64,000 bases of DNA, taken from contig JAUJNF010000002.1 in NCBI GenBank assembly GCA_030446485.1, positions 62,001 to 126,000 of the forward strand, written 5' to 3'. The position numbers and the translations under genes were made by a program. Positions 24,288 through 32,408 of the stretch are shown here, piece by piece. The number at the start of each line of letters is the position of its first letter. Position 1 is the first letter of the stretch. Source of the DNA: Thermoleophilaceae bacterium (GTDB taxonomy: Bacteria > Actinomycetota > Thermoleophilia > Solirubrobacterales > Thermoleophilaceae). A model generated the notes under the pieces. It was not told the origin of the DNA and did not search any database. It saw only the letters and a list, made by a program, of their open reading frames with translations.

Positions 24288-26357
24288 CTACGCGCCGACG
24301 GCGTGCCCGGCGCCCGCCGCCGAGGCCACCTTCTCGGCCAGATGGGCGGGGATCTCCTCGTAGCGCGCGAACTCCATCGTGTACTCGCCGCGACCGCCGG
24401 TGAGCGAGCGCAGGTCGGGGGCGTAGCTCAGCATCTCGGCCATCGGCACCTCCGCCCTGATCTCGGTGAGAGAGCCCTTGGGCTCCATCCCGAGCGGCCG
24501 GCCGCGGCGGCCGTTCAGATCCCCGATCACGTCCCCGACCGAGTCCTCGGGCACCGCCACGCTGGCCGTCACGATCGGCTCGAGCAGCACCGGCTCGGCG
24601 GCCTCCAAGGCCTGCTTGAGCGCCATCGACCCGGCAACCTTGAAGGCCATCTCGGAGGAATCGACCGAGTGGTATGAGCCGTCGTAGAGCCTCACCCGCA
24701 CGCCCTTGACCGGATAGCCCGCCACCACGCCGTGGGTCATGGCCTCGAGCACGCCCTTCTCGACCGCGGGGATCAGGCCCGAGGGGATCACGCCGCCCTT
24801 GATCGCGTTCACGAACTCGAAGCCGTCGCCGGTCTCGAGCGGCTCGATCTCGATGTGGCAGTCGCCGAACTGGCCCCGGCCGCCGGTCTGCTTCTTGTAG
24901 CGGCCGTGGGCCCGAGCGTGCCCCCTGATCGTCTCCTGGTAGGGAACGCGCGGCGGCCGCAGGACCACCTCGGCCCCAAAGCGGTCCTTCATGCGACCCA
25001 CGATCACCTCCACGTGCACCTGCGAGAGCCCCGCGACGATCTGCTCGCCGGTCTGCTGGTCACGGTGCAGATCGATCGTGGGGTCCTCCTCCTGCAGCCG
25101 CCGCAGCGCGGTGAAGACCTTGTCCTCGTCTCCCTTCGCGCGCGGCTCGATCGCAAAGGCCATGACCGGCGCCGGCAGGGCCGGGGTGGGAACGGTCACG
25201 GGGTGATTGCCCGCAACGAGCACATCGCCGGCCCGGGTGTCCTTCAGCTTGGCCACCGCGCCGATGTCGCCGGGGCCGAAGTCCTCGGCGGCACCGTAGG
25301 CCTTGCCCTGCGGCACCAGCAGGTGGCCGATGCGCTCACGCGCGCCGGTGCGGCAGTTGAGGGCGTGCGAGTCGGCCTTCACCACTCCTTGGTAGACGCG
25401 GAAGAGGTTGATGCGGCCGGAGTAGGGGTCGGCGAGCGTCTTGAACACGTAGGCGACCGCCTCGCGGTCCTCCACCGGCTCGAGGGTGTCGTCGCCGGCG
25501 CTCACCGCTCCCTTCATCTCCGGGGAGGGCAGGTCCTCGATGAGGGCGTCGAGCAGCCGGTTCACCGCCAGGTTCTTGGTGGCGACGCCGCAGGTGACCG
25601 GGAAGATCCGGCCGTCGGTGACACCGGCCTTCAGGGCGGTGACCGTCTCCTCGTGAGAGACCTCCTCGCCCTCCAGGTAGCGCTCCATCAGGTCGTCGGA
25701 GATCTCGGCCACCTCGTCCATCAGCTTCTCGCGGTACTCCTCGGCCTGCGCTCGCAGCTCCTCCGGCACGTCGACCTCGCTGCAGTTGTCCCGCGAGGCG
25801 CCGTCGTAGACGAAGGCCCGCATGTCGATCAGGTCCACGACGCCGCGCACGTCGTGCTCGGCCCCGATCGGGATCTCGGTGGCCACCACGTGCGGGCCGA
25901 AGGCGGCCTTCAGCTGGTCGAGCGTGCGAAAGAAGTCGGCCCGCTCGCGGTCGAGCATGTTCACGAACAGCAGCCGAGCGAGGCCGAGCTCCTCGGCGCG
26001 GGCCCACAGGCGCTCGGTTCCGACCTCCACGCCCATCACGCCGTTGACGACGAACACCGCGCCCTCGCACACCCGCAGCGCCGCCAGCGCATCGGCCACG
26101 AAGCTCGGCTCCCCCGGGGTGTCGATCAGGTTGATCTTCCGCCCCTCCCACTCGAACGACGCCGCGCTCGAGGAGATCGACATGGCGCGCGCCCTCTCGT
26201 CGGGCGCCGAGTCGGCCACGGTGGTGCCGTCGGCCACCGAACCAAGGCGCGACGTGGCCCCTCCTTCGAACAGGAGGGCCTCGTCGAGCGACGTCTTGCC
26301 GCTCCCCCGGTGGCCTACCAGCGCCACATTGCGGATACGCCCGGCGCCCTTGTGCAT
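24288..26357 (-). CDS. Elongation factor G-like GTPase (FusA2-type)
   Basis: 689 aa from ATG 26357, chosen because AGGAGAGG lies a few bases upstream. P-loop GHRGSGKT (15-22), G3 DTPGE (79-83) and G4 NMLD replace the canonical DTPGH and NKMD. Domains II-V are all present (FKTLADPYSGRINLFRVYQG, YKKQTGGRGQFGDCHIEIEPL, RGRPLGMEPKG, TGGRGEYTMEF). This is the second EF-G group found in many Actinomycetota and other bacteria, whose role in translation is unclear. The loss of the catalytic His suggests slow or absent GTP hydrolysis. Confidence 0.85.
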   Translation of the reverse strand: MHKGAGRIRNVALVGHRGSGKTSLDEALLFEGGATSRLGSVADGTTVADSAPDERARAMSISSSAASFEWEGRKINLIDTPGEPSFVADALAALRVCEGAVFVVNGVMGVEVGTERLWARAEELGLARLLFVNMLDRERADFFRTLDQLKAAFGPHVVATEIPIGAEHDVRGVVDLIDMRAFVYDGASRDNCSEVDVPEELRAQAEEYREKLMDEVAEISDDLMERYLEGEEVSHEETVTALKAGVTDGRIFPVTCGVATKNLAVNRLLDALIEDLPSPEMKGAVSAGDDTLEPVEDREAVAYVFKTLADPYSGRINLFRVYQGVVKADSHALNCRTGARERIGHLLVPQGKAYGAAEDFGPGDIGAVAKLKDTRAGDVLVAGNHPVTVPTPALPAPVMAFAIEPRAKGDEDKVFTALRRLQEEDPTIDLHRDQQTGEQIVAGLSQVHVEVIVGRMKDRFGAEVVLRPPRVPYQETIRGHARAHGRYKKQTGGRGQFGDCHIEIEPLETGDGFEFVNAIKGGVIPSGLIPAVEKGVLEAMTHGVVAGYPVKGVRVRLYDGSYHSVDSSEMAFKVAGSMALKQALEAAEPVLLEPIVTASVAVPEDSVGDVIGDLNGRRGRPLGMEPKGSLTEIRAEVPMAEMLSYAPDLRSLTGGRGEYTMEFARYEEIPAHLAEKVASAAGAGHAVGA

Positions 26358-26568
26358 CCCCGTTCCTCTCCTCGCTGCAGGGACCCCGCACGATACCGCC
26401 CTCACGGCGAGCGTGGCAAGCGTCCGGGCCTTCGGCCGGCAGGTGCGCTACGCTCGTCGAGTACGGCTGGGTCCAAAGGGGCTCGGCAACAGCAGTGCCA
26501 GCGCCCGCAGGTCGTTGCTCGAAGCATCCTCCGCGAACGCAGTGCACACACGCGAGAGGACGGGCTAA
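26358..26568 (+). promoter_or_regulatory. Leader region of the cold-shock gene
   Basis: A 211-bp divergent region. A TACGCT -10-like box lies near 26448, leaving an about 110-nt untranslated leader before the csp start codon with GAGGACGGG as ribosome-binding site. Long leaders are usual for cold-shock genes and often change structure with temperature. No specific motif was recognised. Confidence 0.35.
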
Positions 26569-26772
26569 ATGCCTACAGGAACCGTGAAGTGGTTCAACGA
26601 CGACAAGGGCTTCGGCTTCATCACCCCCGAGGACGGGTCCAAGGACCTGTTCGTCCATCACAGCGACATCAACGGCGACGGCTTCCGTTCGCTCGCTGAG
26701 GGCGCCAAGGTCTCCTACGAGGCCGGCTCGGGCGACAAGGGCCCGAAGGCCACGAGCGTCACCACGCTCTAG
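26569..26772 (+). CDS. Cold-shock protein
   Basis: 67 aa, ATG start. RNP1-type KGFGFITP (13-20) and RNP2-type LFVHHSDI (26-33) in a single cold-shock domain, with the initial GTVKWFND. It binds single-stranded RNA or DNA and acts as an RNA chaperone. A strong hairpin follows the stop. Confidence 0.95.
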   Translation: MPTGTVKWFNDDKGFGFITPEDGSKDLFVHHSDINGDGFRSLAEGAKVSYEAGSGDKGPKATSVTTL

Positions 26773-26785
26773 AGCAGCAGCTGCG

Positions 26786-26822
26786 GGCCGCGCCAAGACC
26801 CCGAAGGGTTCTCGGCGCGGCC
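26786..26822. terminator. Bidirectional terminator between csp and the sigma factor gene
   Basis: GGCCGCGCC/GGCGCGGCC outer stem of 9 bp with a partly paired inner segment, in the 60-bp gap between the convergent csp and sigma genes. No strong U-tract. It can serve both directions. Confidence 0.6.
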
Positions 26823-26832
26823 ACCGCGGGAC

Positions 26833-27627
26833 CTAGCTTCCCGCCTCCTCGAGCACGTCGTCCTGCAGCCGCGACTTCAGCCTCAGCACCGCCTTGGTGT
26901 GCAGCTGGGACACCCGCGACTCCGTGACGCCCAGCACCTCGCCGATCTCCCGCAGCGTCAGGTTCTCGTAGTAGTAGAGCGCCACCACCAGCTTCTCCCG
27001 CTCGGGTAGCCGCGCGATGGCGTCGGCCAGGCGGTCCTTGGTTTCGGTGCTGTCCATGGCCGCCGCCGGATCGATGGCGTGCGGATCCTGGATGGTGTCG
27101 AGGAGCGACACCTGGTCTCCCGAGGAGTCCGACAGCGTCCACAGCTCGTCGAGGGCCACGACCGCCGAGTTGGAGATCCGGGTCAGCGACGCCTGGAAGT
27201 CATCGACCGATACCTCGAGGGCCTCGGCCATCTCGACATCGGTGGGGGCGCGCTGCAGCTTGTTCTCGAGGGCGGCGTTGGTCCGCTCGATCCCGCGGGC
27301 CTTGGCACGCACCGAGCGCGGCACCCAGTCGAGGGAGCGCAGCTCGTCGATGATCGAGCCCTTGATGCGCGTGATCGCGAAGGTCTCGAACTTGATCTCA
27401 CGCCCGGGGTCGAAGCGCTCGATGGCCGTGATCAGCCCGAGCAGCCCGTACGAGATAAGGTCGGCCTCCTCGACGTGCGCCGGCAGGCCGCTCGACATAC
27501 GCCCCGCCACGTACTTGACGAGCGGGGAGTAGGCGAGGACGAGCCGTTCACGGGCCGGCGCGTCGCCGGTTTCCTTGTAGCGACGCCACAGCTCCTTGAG
27601 CTCGACCGCCTTGACGTTCGTTTCCAG
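26833..27627 (-). CDS. FliA/WhiG-type RNA polymerase sigma factor
   Basis: About 264 aa. Regions 2-4 are intact: RLVLAYSPLVKYVAGRMSS, HVEEADLISYGLLGL, FETFAITRIKGSIIDELR, region 3, and LPEREKLVVALYYYENLTLREIG in region 4. The conserved N-terminus (ELKELWRRYKETGD) is in frame upstream of the only GTG (27510), but no ATG, GTG or TTG exists between it and the xer stop at 27646-27648. CTG at 27627, with GGGGG 7 nt upstream, is the best start; ATC at 27633 is an alternative. This sigma type controls flagellar or developmental genes; no flagellar genes are visible here. Confidence 0.8.
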   Translation of the reverse strand: METNVKAVELKELWRRYKETGDAPARERLVLAYSPLVKYVAGRMSSGLPAHVEEADLISYGLLGLITAIERFDPGREIKFETFAITRIKGSIIDELRSLDWVPRSVRAKARGIERTNAALENKLQRAPTDVEMAEALEVSVDDFQASLTRISNSAVVALDELWTLSDSSGDQVSLLDTIQDPHAIDPAAAMDSTETKDRLADAIARLPEREKLVVALYYYENLTLREIGEVLGVTESRVSQLHTKAVLRLKSRLQDDVLEEAGS

Positions 27628-27645
27628 CTCGATGCCCCCTTGCCG

Positions 27646-28605
27646 TTAGGCCCTCGGATGGGCCGCGGCGTAGGCCCTTAGCAGCCGCCGCGACTCTACC
27701 CGAGTGTAGGTCTGAGTCGTGCTGAGGCTCGCATGCCCCAGCATCTCCTGGATCGAGCGCAGGTCGGCGCCTCCCTCGAGGAGGTGGGTGGCGTACGAGT
27801 GGCGCAGGGTGTGGGGCGAGACGCCGGCCGCGGCATCGCCGCCCGTGCGCCGCGTCCAGAGGCGCAGGCGGCGACGAACGTCCGAGGTCGATAGCCGGCG
27901 TCCGGTGCGCGAGAGAAAGAGCGTCGCCGGTGGGCTGCTGCCGCCGGCCGCCACCTCGAGCGCGGGCCGCCCGCGCGTGAGATAGCGGTCGACCGCCTGC
28001 CACGCCGGCTCGCCCGCGGGCACGAGCCGTACCCGGGCGCCCTTGCCGCTCACCCGCAGCTCCTCGCCGTCCGGGTCCAGGTCGGTCACCGCAAGCCTCA
28101 CGAGCTCCTCGGCTCTCAGGCCCGAACCGTAGGCGAGCTCGAACATCGCGCGGTCGCGCAGGTCGAGCGCCGTCGTCGCGGGGATGCGGTCGAGCACGGC
28201 GACCACCTCCTCGTTCCTCAACACGCGCGGCAGGTAGGCGTCGCGGCGGGGGCTCGACACGAGGTCCGCCGGGTTGGCCGCCAGGTGACCGCGGTCGACG
28301 CGGTGACGGTAGAAGCTGCGGATGGCCGCCAGCTTGCGCGCGACCGTCGACCTCGAGGCACCGCCCTCGCTCAGCACCGCGGCGTAGCGCCTGAGCTCGC
28401 GGGGGCCGACGGCGTCGGCCTCGAGCTGGCGGCGCCCCGCCCAGCCGGCCAGCCCGCGCAGATCAGAGCCATAGGCGGTTCGGGTCTTCGTGGCCATGCC
28501 CTGCGCCACCAGCGCCTGATCGAAGGCCGCGAGCGCGGCCGCCCACGTAGGCTGGAGCGCGATGTCGGTCTTCTTCGTCAACACGGAGGACGGTCGGGTG
28601 GCCAC
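27646..28605 (-). CDS. xerC: Tyrosine recombinase XerC/XerD family
   Basis: 319 aa, GTG start. N-terminal SAM-like domain (about 15-105), then the catalytic domain with GLRAEELVRL (Arg), VSGKGARVRLVP (Lys), SPHTLRHSYATHLL (His-x-x-Arg), LGHASLSTTQTYT (His and nucleophile Tyr). All five catalytic residues are visible. It resolves chromosome dimers at dif in known members; a single Xer in this window cannot be split into XerC or XerD. Its stop codon is 18 nt upstream of the presumed sigma-factor start, so the two are likely co-transcribed. Its 5' end overlaps a possible gene on the other strand. Confidence 0.85.
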   Translation of the reverse strand: MATRPSSVLTKKTDIALQPTWAAALAAFDQALVAQGMATKTRTAYGSDLRGLAGWAGRRQLEADAVGPRELRRYAAVLSEGGASRSTVARKLAAIRSFYRHRVDRGHLAANPADLVSSPRRDAYLPRVLRNEEVVAVLDRIPATTALDLRDRAMFELAYGSGLRAEELVRLAVTDLDPDGEELRVSGKGARVRLVPAGEPAWQAVDRYLTRGRPALEVAAGGSSPPATLFLSRTGRRLSTSDVRRRLRLWTRRTGGDAAAGVSPHTLRHSYATHLLEGGADLRSIQEMLGHASLSTTQTYTRVESRRLLRAYAAAHPRA

Positions 28606-28855
28606 TCGCCGTCAGCTGGTCGCGGGTGGACTCGCCGACGGGACCGAGACTCCGGTGCGCCCGTGGCACCCGGTCCAGGGCCCGAGCGACGCCTCGACCA
28701 TGTGGTACGCGGTGCTGCGAAAGCGCTTGAGGGGAGTGTTCATCGGAAGCTTGTGCGTTCGACATACCGGACGCCAAGCCTCCCTGGAGGAAGCCGGTTG
28801 GGAGGAGGTGCCGGTCGGCGACATCGGCACCGGGGTGGAGCCGCCGGCGCCATAG
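28562..28855 (+). CDS. Hypothetical protein, 97 aa, overlapping xer 5' end
   Basis: ATG with GGAG 4 nt upstream, GC-rich third positions throughout, and a globular-looking protein (SDASTMWYAVLRKRLRGVF, ASLEEAGWEEVPVGDIG). It fills the 261-bp gap between xer and the L,D-transpeptidase gene but overlaps the xer start by 44 nt in a head-to-head way, so one of the two starts is probably further in. A start at the internal ATG before WYAVL would avoid the conflict. No family recognised. Confidence 0.4.
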   Translation: MSVFFVNTEDGRVATRRQLVAGGLADGTETPVRPWHPVQGPSDASTMWYAVLRKRLRGVFIGSLCVRHTGRQASLEEAGWEEVPVGDIGTGVEPPAP

Positions 28856-28865
28856 GCGGCGACCG

Positions 28866-29900
28866 CTAGGCGATGTAGATCGGCGTCTGCACCGGCACCT
28901 TGTCGTACAGCTCGATGACCTCGGGGATCGCCATGCGGATGCAGCCGTGCGAGGCCGCGGTGCCGAGCGAGGCGATGTCGTCGGTCCCGTGAATGCCGGC
29001 ACCGTCGTAGAAGCCGAGCCAACGGGCCTTGAGCGGATTCTTGGGGGAGCCGCCGGGTATCGTCTGGCCGGCCAGCTTGCCCCCCCACTCGGGCACGTTC
29101 CAGGCCGCGTTCACCGCCTTGTTCTGGATGTGGTAGAGGCCAGCGGGAGTCTCGAATCCTGCGCGCCCGATCGCCACCCGGTAGCTCTTCTCGAGCTGGA
29201 GCCCGCGGTAGAAGCGCAGCTCCTTGCTGGCGCGGCTGACCGTGATGAAGTACGGATACTTGGAGGCCACCTCGCTGGTCTTGACCTCCGGCTGCACGAC
29301 GCTCGTGCGCGCGCGGACCATCCGCCTGCCGTGGGGCGACACGAGCTCGGCGGCCACCGAGCGGGTCAGGCGGGCGGCCTGCAGGGCGACTCCGGTCTCC
29401 GACGGAACCGTGCTGAGGCCGTCTCCGGAGTAGGCCACCTCGGCGTCCTTGGCGGGCCGGTCGACCTCCTCCCTGAGGCCCGCGACCATCCGCTTGACGG
29501 CCGCCCTGGAGTACGTGACCTTCGCGGAGACCTCGACCGGCACAGACTCGCCGCGGAGATCTCGCCAGGTGCGGCTGAGCACGGTGCCCCCGCGGCTCTC
29601 GGCCAGAGCCTCCTGCACCATCCCCTCGATGTCGGCCCGCAGCCTGGCCCGCCTGGCGGTGAGCTTGACGCGCCCGTCGCCGTGACGGATCCACACGGGT
29701 CGGGCAAGCGGGCGCGCCAGCTCGTCCTCGAGGGCGGCGCGAGCCTCGGAGGCACGCATGCCGCCGACGTTGACGGCACCCGCCGTGATTCCCTCGGCGA
29801 TCAGGTCGCTGCGCCCCGCGTCGTAGTAGTAGACGCCGATCGCTCCCCCCACGAGCAGCGCGCAGATGAGCGCGGTGAGAATGAAGGAGAAGTGGCGCAT
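28866..29900 (-). CDS. L,D-transpeptidase with N-terminal peptidoglycan-binding repeats
   Basis: 344 aa, ATG start. Membrane anchor at residues 6-27. Residues about 35-210 contain two putative peptidoglycan-binding 4-type segments (ITAGAVNVGGMRASEARAAL; VTYSRAAVKRMVAGL). The C-terminal YkuD domain (about 215-344) has IHGTDD and the active-site SHGCIRM with the catalytic Cys. It should form 3-3 crosslinks in peptidoglycan outside the membrane. It stands alone between xer and the epimerase genes. Confidence 0.9.
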   Translation of the reverse strand: MRHFSFILTALICALLVGGAIGVYYYDAGRSDLIAEGITAGAVNVGGMRASEARAALEDELARPLARPVWIRHGDGRVKLTARRARLRADIEGMVQEALAESRGGTVLSRTWRDLRGESVPVEVSAKVTYSRAAVKRMVAGLREEVDRPAKDAEVAYSGDGLSTVPSETGVALQAARLTRSVAAELVSPHGRRMVRARTSVVQPEVKTSEVASKYPYFITVSRASKELRFYRGLQLEKSYRVAIGRAGFETPAGLYHIQNKAVNAAWNVPEWGGKLAGQTIPGGSPKNPLKARWLGFYDGAGIHGTDDIASLGTAASHGCIRMAIPEVIELYDKVPVQTPIYIA

Positions 29901-29983
29901 GCGGCGTACGGCCGCAGTCTAGAGCGCACCTTTACCCCGCCTGCCGGGCCTGGTGCCCCTGCAACGATCCTTGCGACGGCGCC

Positions 29984-31369
29984 CTAGCGACCGGCCTCGC
30001 TGGCGTCGGCGCGCTTGAGCGCACGGTCGATCGCCGAGAGCACGGTGCGGCGCGCCCGCGCCCCCTGCTCGTGCGCGCGCAGTGCCTCGAGAGCGGGCCG
30101 GTCGAGCGATCCCACCAGGGACACGATCTCGTCGGCCCGCAGGTCGTCGTAGCGCTCGACCGGCGCCTTCTCGGAGCCGCCACGGGACGCAGCAGGGGCA
30201 GCGGGGGCTGCGCCGTTCTCCTCCTCCCTAGCGAAGGCCGCCATCTCCTCGTAGGGCTCGAGCAGCCGCCGCAGCTCGACGATCTGGCGGGGCGAGAGCC
30301 GGCCCTCGCCGCGGATCGAGGCGTCGACGACGTTCGGGCTCCAGCGCAGGAACTCCTCGACGTCGCGCTCGTAGCGGTACGGCTCCTGCACGTTGCGCAG
30401 GATCGGGTGCAGGCGCTGGTACTCGGCGAGCTTCTGCACCGCCTCGCGGGTGGTGTAGCGGTACTCGTAGCCCGCCGCCTTGAGCTTGCGATTGTCAAGA
30501 CCGCGCCCGAAGCGCATCTGACCGAGCATCTCCGGCGGGATTCGCACGCCGAGACGCCTGAGCCCGAGCGCGGCCAGGCCGGTCCCGACCGGCGGGAGCA
30601 GGGGCACGTAGGTCTTGCCAAGCAGGCCGGCCACCTCGGTGAGGGCGAGCACCCCGTCGGCGGCGACGTTGTAGATGCCGGGCATGTCGCGGGTCGTCGC
30701 GTGCCGGAGCGCCCCGACGACGTCGTCCTCGTGCACGAACTGGTAGCGCGGGTCGAACCCGAAGATCGTCGGCAGGACGGGGAGGTCGAAGAGCCTCGAA
30801 TGCGCGGTCCGCAGATCCGGCCCGATCACGTTGGCGCAGCGCAGGAGCGACACCGCCGCGCCGCTGCGCTCGGCGAACTCGGCCACCGCTCCCTCGGCCT
30901 CGACGATGTCGCGCTCGATCGGGGTGCTCGGCGGGTGCGGCCGGGCCATCGCCTCGGTGAAGAAGCCGGGGTCGTCCTGGGCGGTGCCGTAGTAGTGGGC
31001 CGAGGACTTGAACACCAGCTTGCGCACGCTCGAGCCCGGCCCGCTGCATGCAGCGAGGATGTTCATCGTTCCGATGACGTTGTTCTCGTGCGCGTTGCGC
31101 GGCGAGGTCGTGGTCGAGTCCGACACGAGGCGGGTGTCGATCACGGTGTCGATCTCCGCGGCGTCGACGAGCCGCCGCAGCAGCGCGTGCTGGGTGCTCA
31201 CCCTCACGAACTCGGTGCGCTCCAGCTCGAGCGTCGGGTCGCGTGAGTCGACCCCGATGATCGCCTCGATCCCGTCCTCGTGCTCGAGCGCCTGGGCGAG
31301 GCGGCCTCCCCAGTGGGTCGCGAGGCCGGTGATCAGCACGCGGCTGGAGGGCGCCGGCCGGCGCTCCAC
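29984..31369 (-). CDS. NAD-dependent epimerase-family protein with C-terminal helical extension
   Basis: 461 aa from GTG 31369; TTG 31405, overlapping the acyltransferase stop, would add 12 residues. The Rossmann start is VLITGLATHWGGRLA (atypical GxxxxxG spacing). IIGVDSRDP follows, then SSAHYYG and an RYQFVHEDDVVGALRHA strand, all of SDR epimerase type. The Tyr-x-x-x-Lys motif is not clear. The last about 150 residues are a helical, partly charged extension without known domain. Two similar SDRs occur elsewhere in the window (5694, 11022). Co-transcribed with the acyltransferase; substrate unknown. Confidence 0.7.
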   Translation of the reverse strand: MERRPAPSSRVLITGLATHWGGRLAQALEHEDGIEAIIGVDSRDPTLELERTEFVRVSTQHALLRRLVDAAEIDTVIDTRLVSDSTTTSPRNAHENNVIGTMNILAACSGPGSSVRKLVFKSSAHYYGTAQDDPGFFTEAMARPHPPSTPIERDIVEAEGAVAEFAERSGAAVSLLRCANVIGPDLRTAHSRLFDLPVLPTIFGFDPRYQFVHEDDVVGALRHATTRDMPGIYNVAADGVLALTEVAGLLGKTYVPLLPPVGTGLAALGLRRLGVRIPPEMLGQMRFGRGLDNRKLKAAGYEYRYTTREAVQKLAEYQRLHPILRNVQEPYRYERDVEEFLRWSPNVVDASIRGEGRLSPRQIVELRRLLEPYEEMAAFAREEENGAAPAAPAASRGGSEKAPVERYDDLRADEIVSLVGSLDRPALEALRAHEQGARARRTVLSAIDRALKRADASEAGR

Positions 31370-31397
31370 GCGGCCGCCGTTGGGAGACGACCCGCGG

Positions 31398-32336
31398 TCA
31401 GCCAAACCAGACCGACTTGCGCGTGCGCACCATCTCCAGCACGTTCTCCTGTATGCGCGCACGGACATCGTGGGCCACGGTCTGCACTAGCGCCTTGTCC
31501 TCCCAGGGCTCCTCCGCGAAGGCGCCCGACTCGTCCGGGGGGTCGAGGTAGACGGGTTCGAGGAAGCGGATCTTGAACTTGGCCGGGAGGTAGCCCAGGA
31601 GCCCCAACAGCCCGAGGTGCGGGAAGCTCGGCGTGATGGGGAAGTAGCTGAGGCCGGTGAGCTTCTGCATCAGCCCGACATGGGCGAAGATCGGCGCCGC
31701 CTCCTCCGCGCCCACCAGGCAGACCGGAACGATCGGCACCCGGCCCCGCATGGCGGCCTCGACGAACCCGCCGCGGCCGAAGCGCTGCAGCTTGTAGCGG
31801 TCCTTGTAGAGCTTCGCGGTGCCCTTGCGGCCCTCCGGGAACACGAGCACGAGTTGCTGCTCGTCGAACAGCAGCCGCTGCACGTTGGCGGGGTGGGCCG
31901 CCACGCAGCCGATCTTCGGCAGCATCATCGAGAAGCCGGGGTAGCCCTTGAAGAAGTGCTCGACCGTGATGTTCAGGGGTCGCGGCGCGGGATGCTCCTC
32001 GCGAATCGCCTTGCCGATCATGGGCGCGTCCGGAGGCAGGGCGCCGGAGTGGTTCGACACGAGCAGCGCGCCGCCCGTGGCCGGCACGTTCTCGATGCCC
32101 TCCACCTCGCAGCGGAACCAGTAGTGGTAGAAGAAGTCGAAGAGCGTCTGGTCGACGAGCTTCTCCACCCGCTCCGAGCGCCCCCAGTCGTTCAGCCGCC
32201 GGTCGGGCTCGACGCCGGGGAGGAAGCGCCGCAGGTCGTCACCGCGGCGGGCGGGAAGTGCCGAGTCCTCGGGTAGCCGCATGCCGCCGGTCGGCGGCTC
32301 GTGCACCCGCAGGCTGCTTCGCTCGTCCCTCGCCAC
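31398..32336 (-). CDS. 1-acylglycerol-3-phosphate acyltransferase-like protein
   Basis: 312 aa from GTG 32336 (or ATG 32282, 294 aa). The GTG is preceded by a GATAAT -10-like box six bases upstream, so a leaderless start is plausible. The PlsC fold has VSNHSGALPPDAP near residue 115, VFPEGRKG near 185 and PIVPVCLVGAEEA. It should acylate a lysophospholipid or similar acceptor at the inner membrane face. The downstream epimerase starts within a few bases of its stop. Confidence 0.8.
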   Translation of the reverse strand: MARDERSSLRVHEPPTGGMRLPEDSALPARRGDDLRRFLPGVEPDRRLNDWGRSERVEKLVDQTLFDFFYHYWFRCEVEGIENVPATGGALLVSNHSGALPPDAPMIGKAIREEHPAPRPLNITVEHFFKGYPGFSMMLPKIGCVAAHPANVQRLLFDEQQLVLVFPEGRKGTAKLYKDRYKLQRFGRGGFVEAAMRGRVPIVPVCLVGAEEAAPIFAHVGLMQKLTGLSYFPITPSFPHLGLLGLLGYLPAKFKIRFLEPVYLDPPDESGAFAEEPWEDKALVQTVAHDVRARIQENVLEMVRTRKSVWFG

Positions 32337-32342
32337 CGCGCG

Positions 32343-32348
32343 ATTATC
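32343..32348 (-). promoter_or_regulatory. -10-like box for the acyltransferase gene
   Basis: GATAAT on the minus strand with a 6-nt gap to the GTG start, consistent with a leaderless message. No convincing -35 box was seen. Confidence 0.45.
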
Positions 32349-32393
32349 ACACGCGGCGGGCCGGTCGGAGCGGGGCGCCCCGTAGGCGCGTCC

Positions 32394-32399
32394 GATAAC
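32394..32399 (+). promoter_or_regulatory. -10-like box for the alpha/beta hydrolase gene
   Basis: GATAAC with 9 nt to the ATG at 32409. Faces away from the acyltransferase promoter in the same 72-bp divergent gap. Leader would be a few bases at most. Confidence 0.4.
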
Positions 32400-32408
32400 T
32401 TCGCGGAC

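Noticed and set aside
24732..26699. 655-codon plus-strand frame opposite the EF-G-like gene
   Set aside because: Antisense shadow; the reading is His/Arg/Gly/Val-rich without domains.
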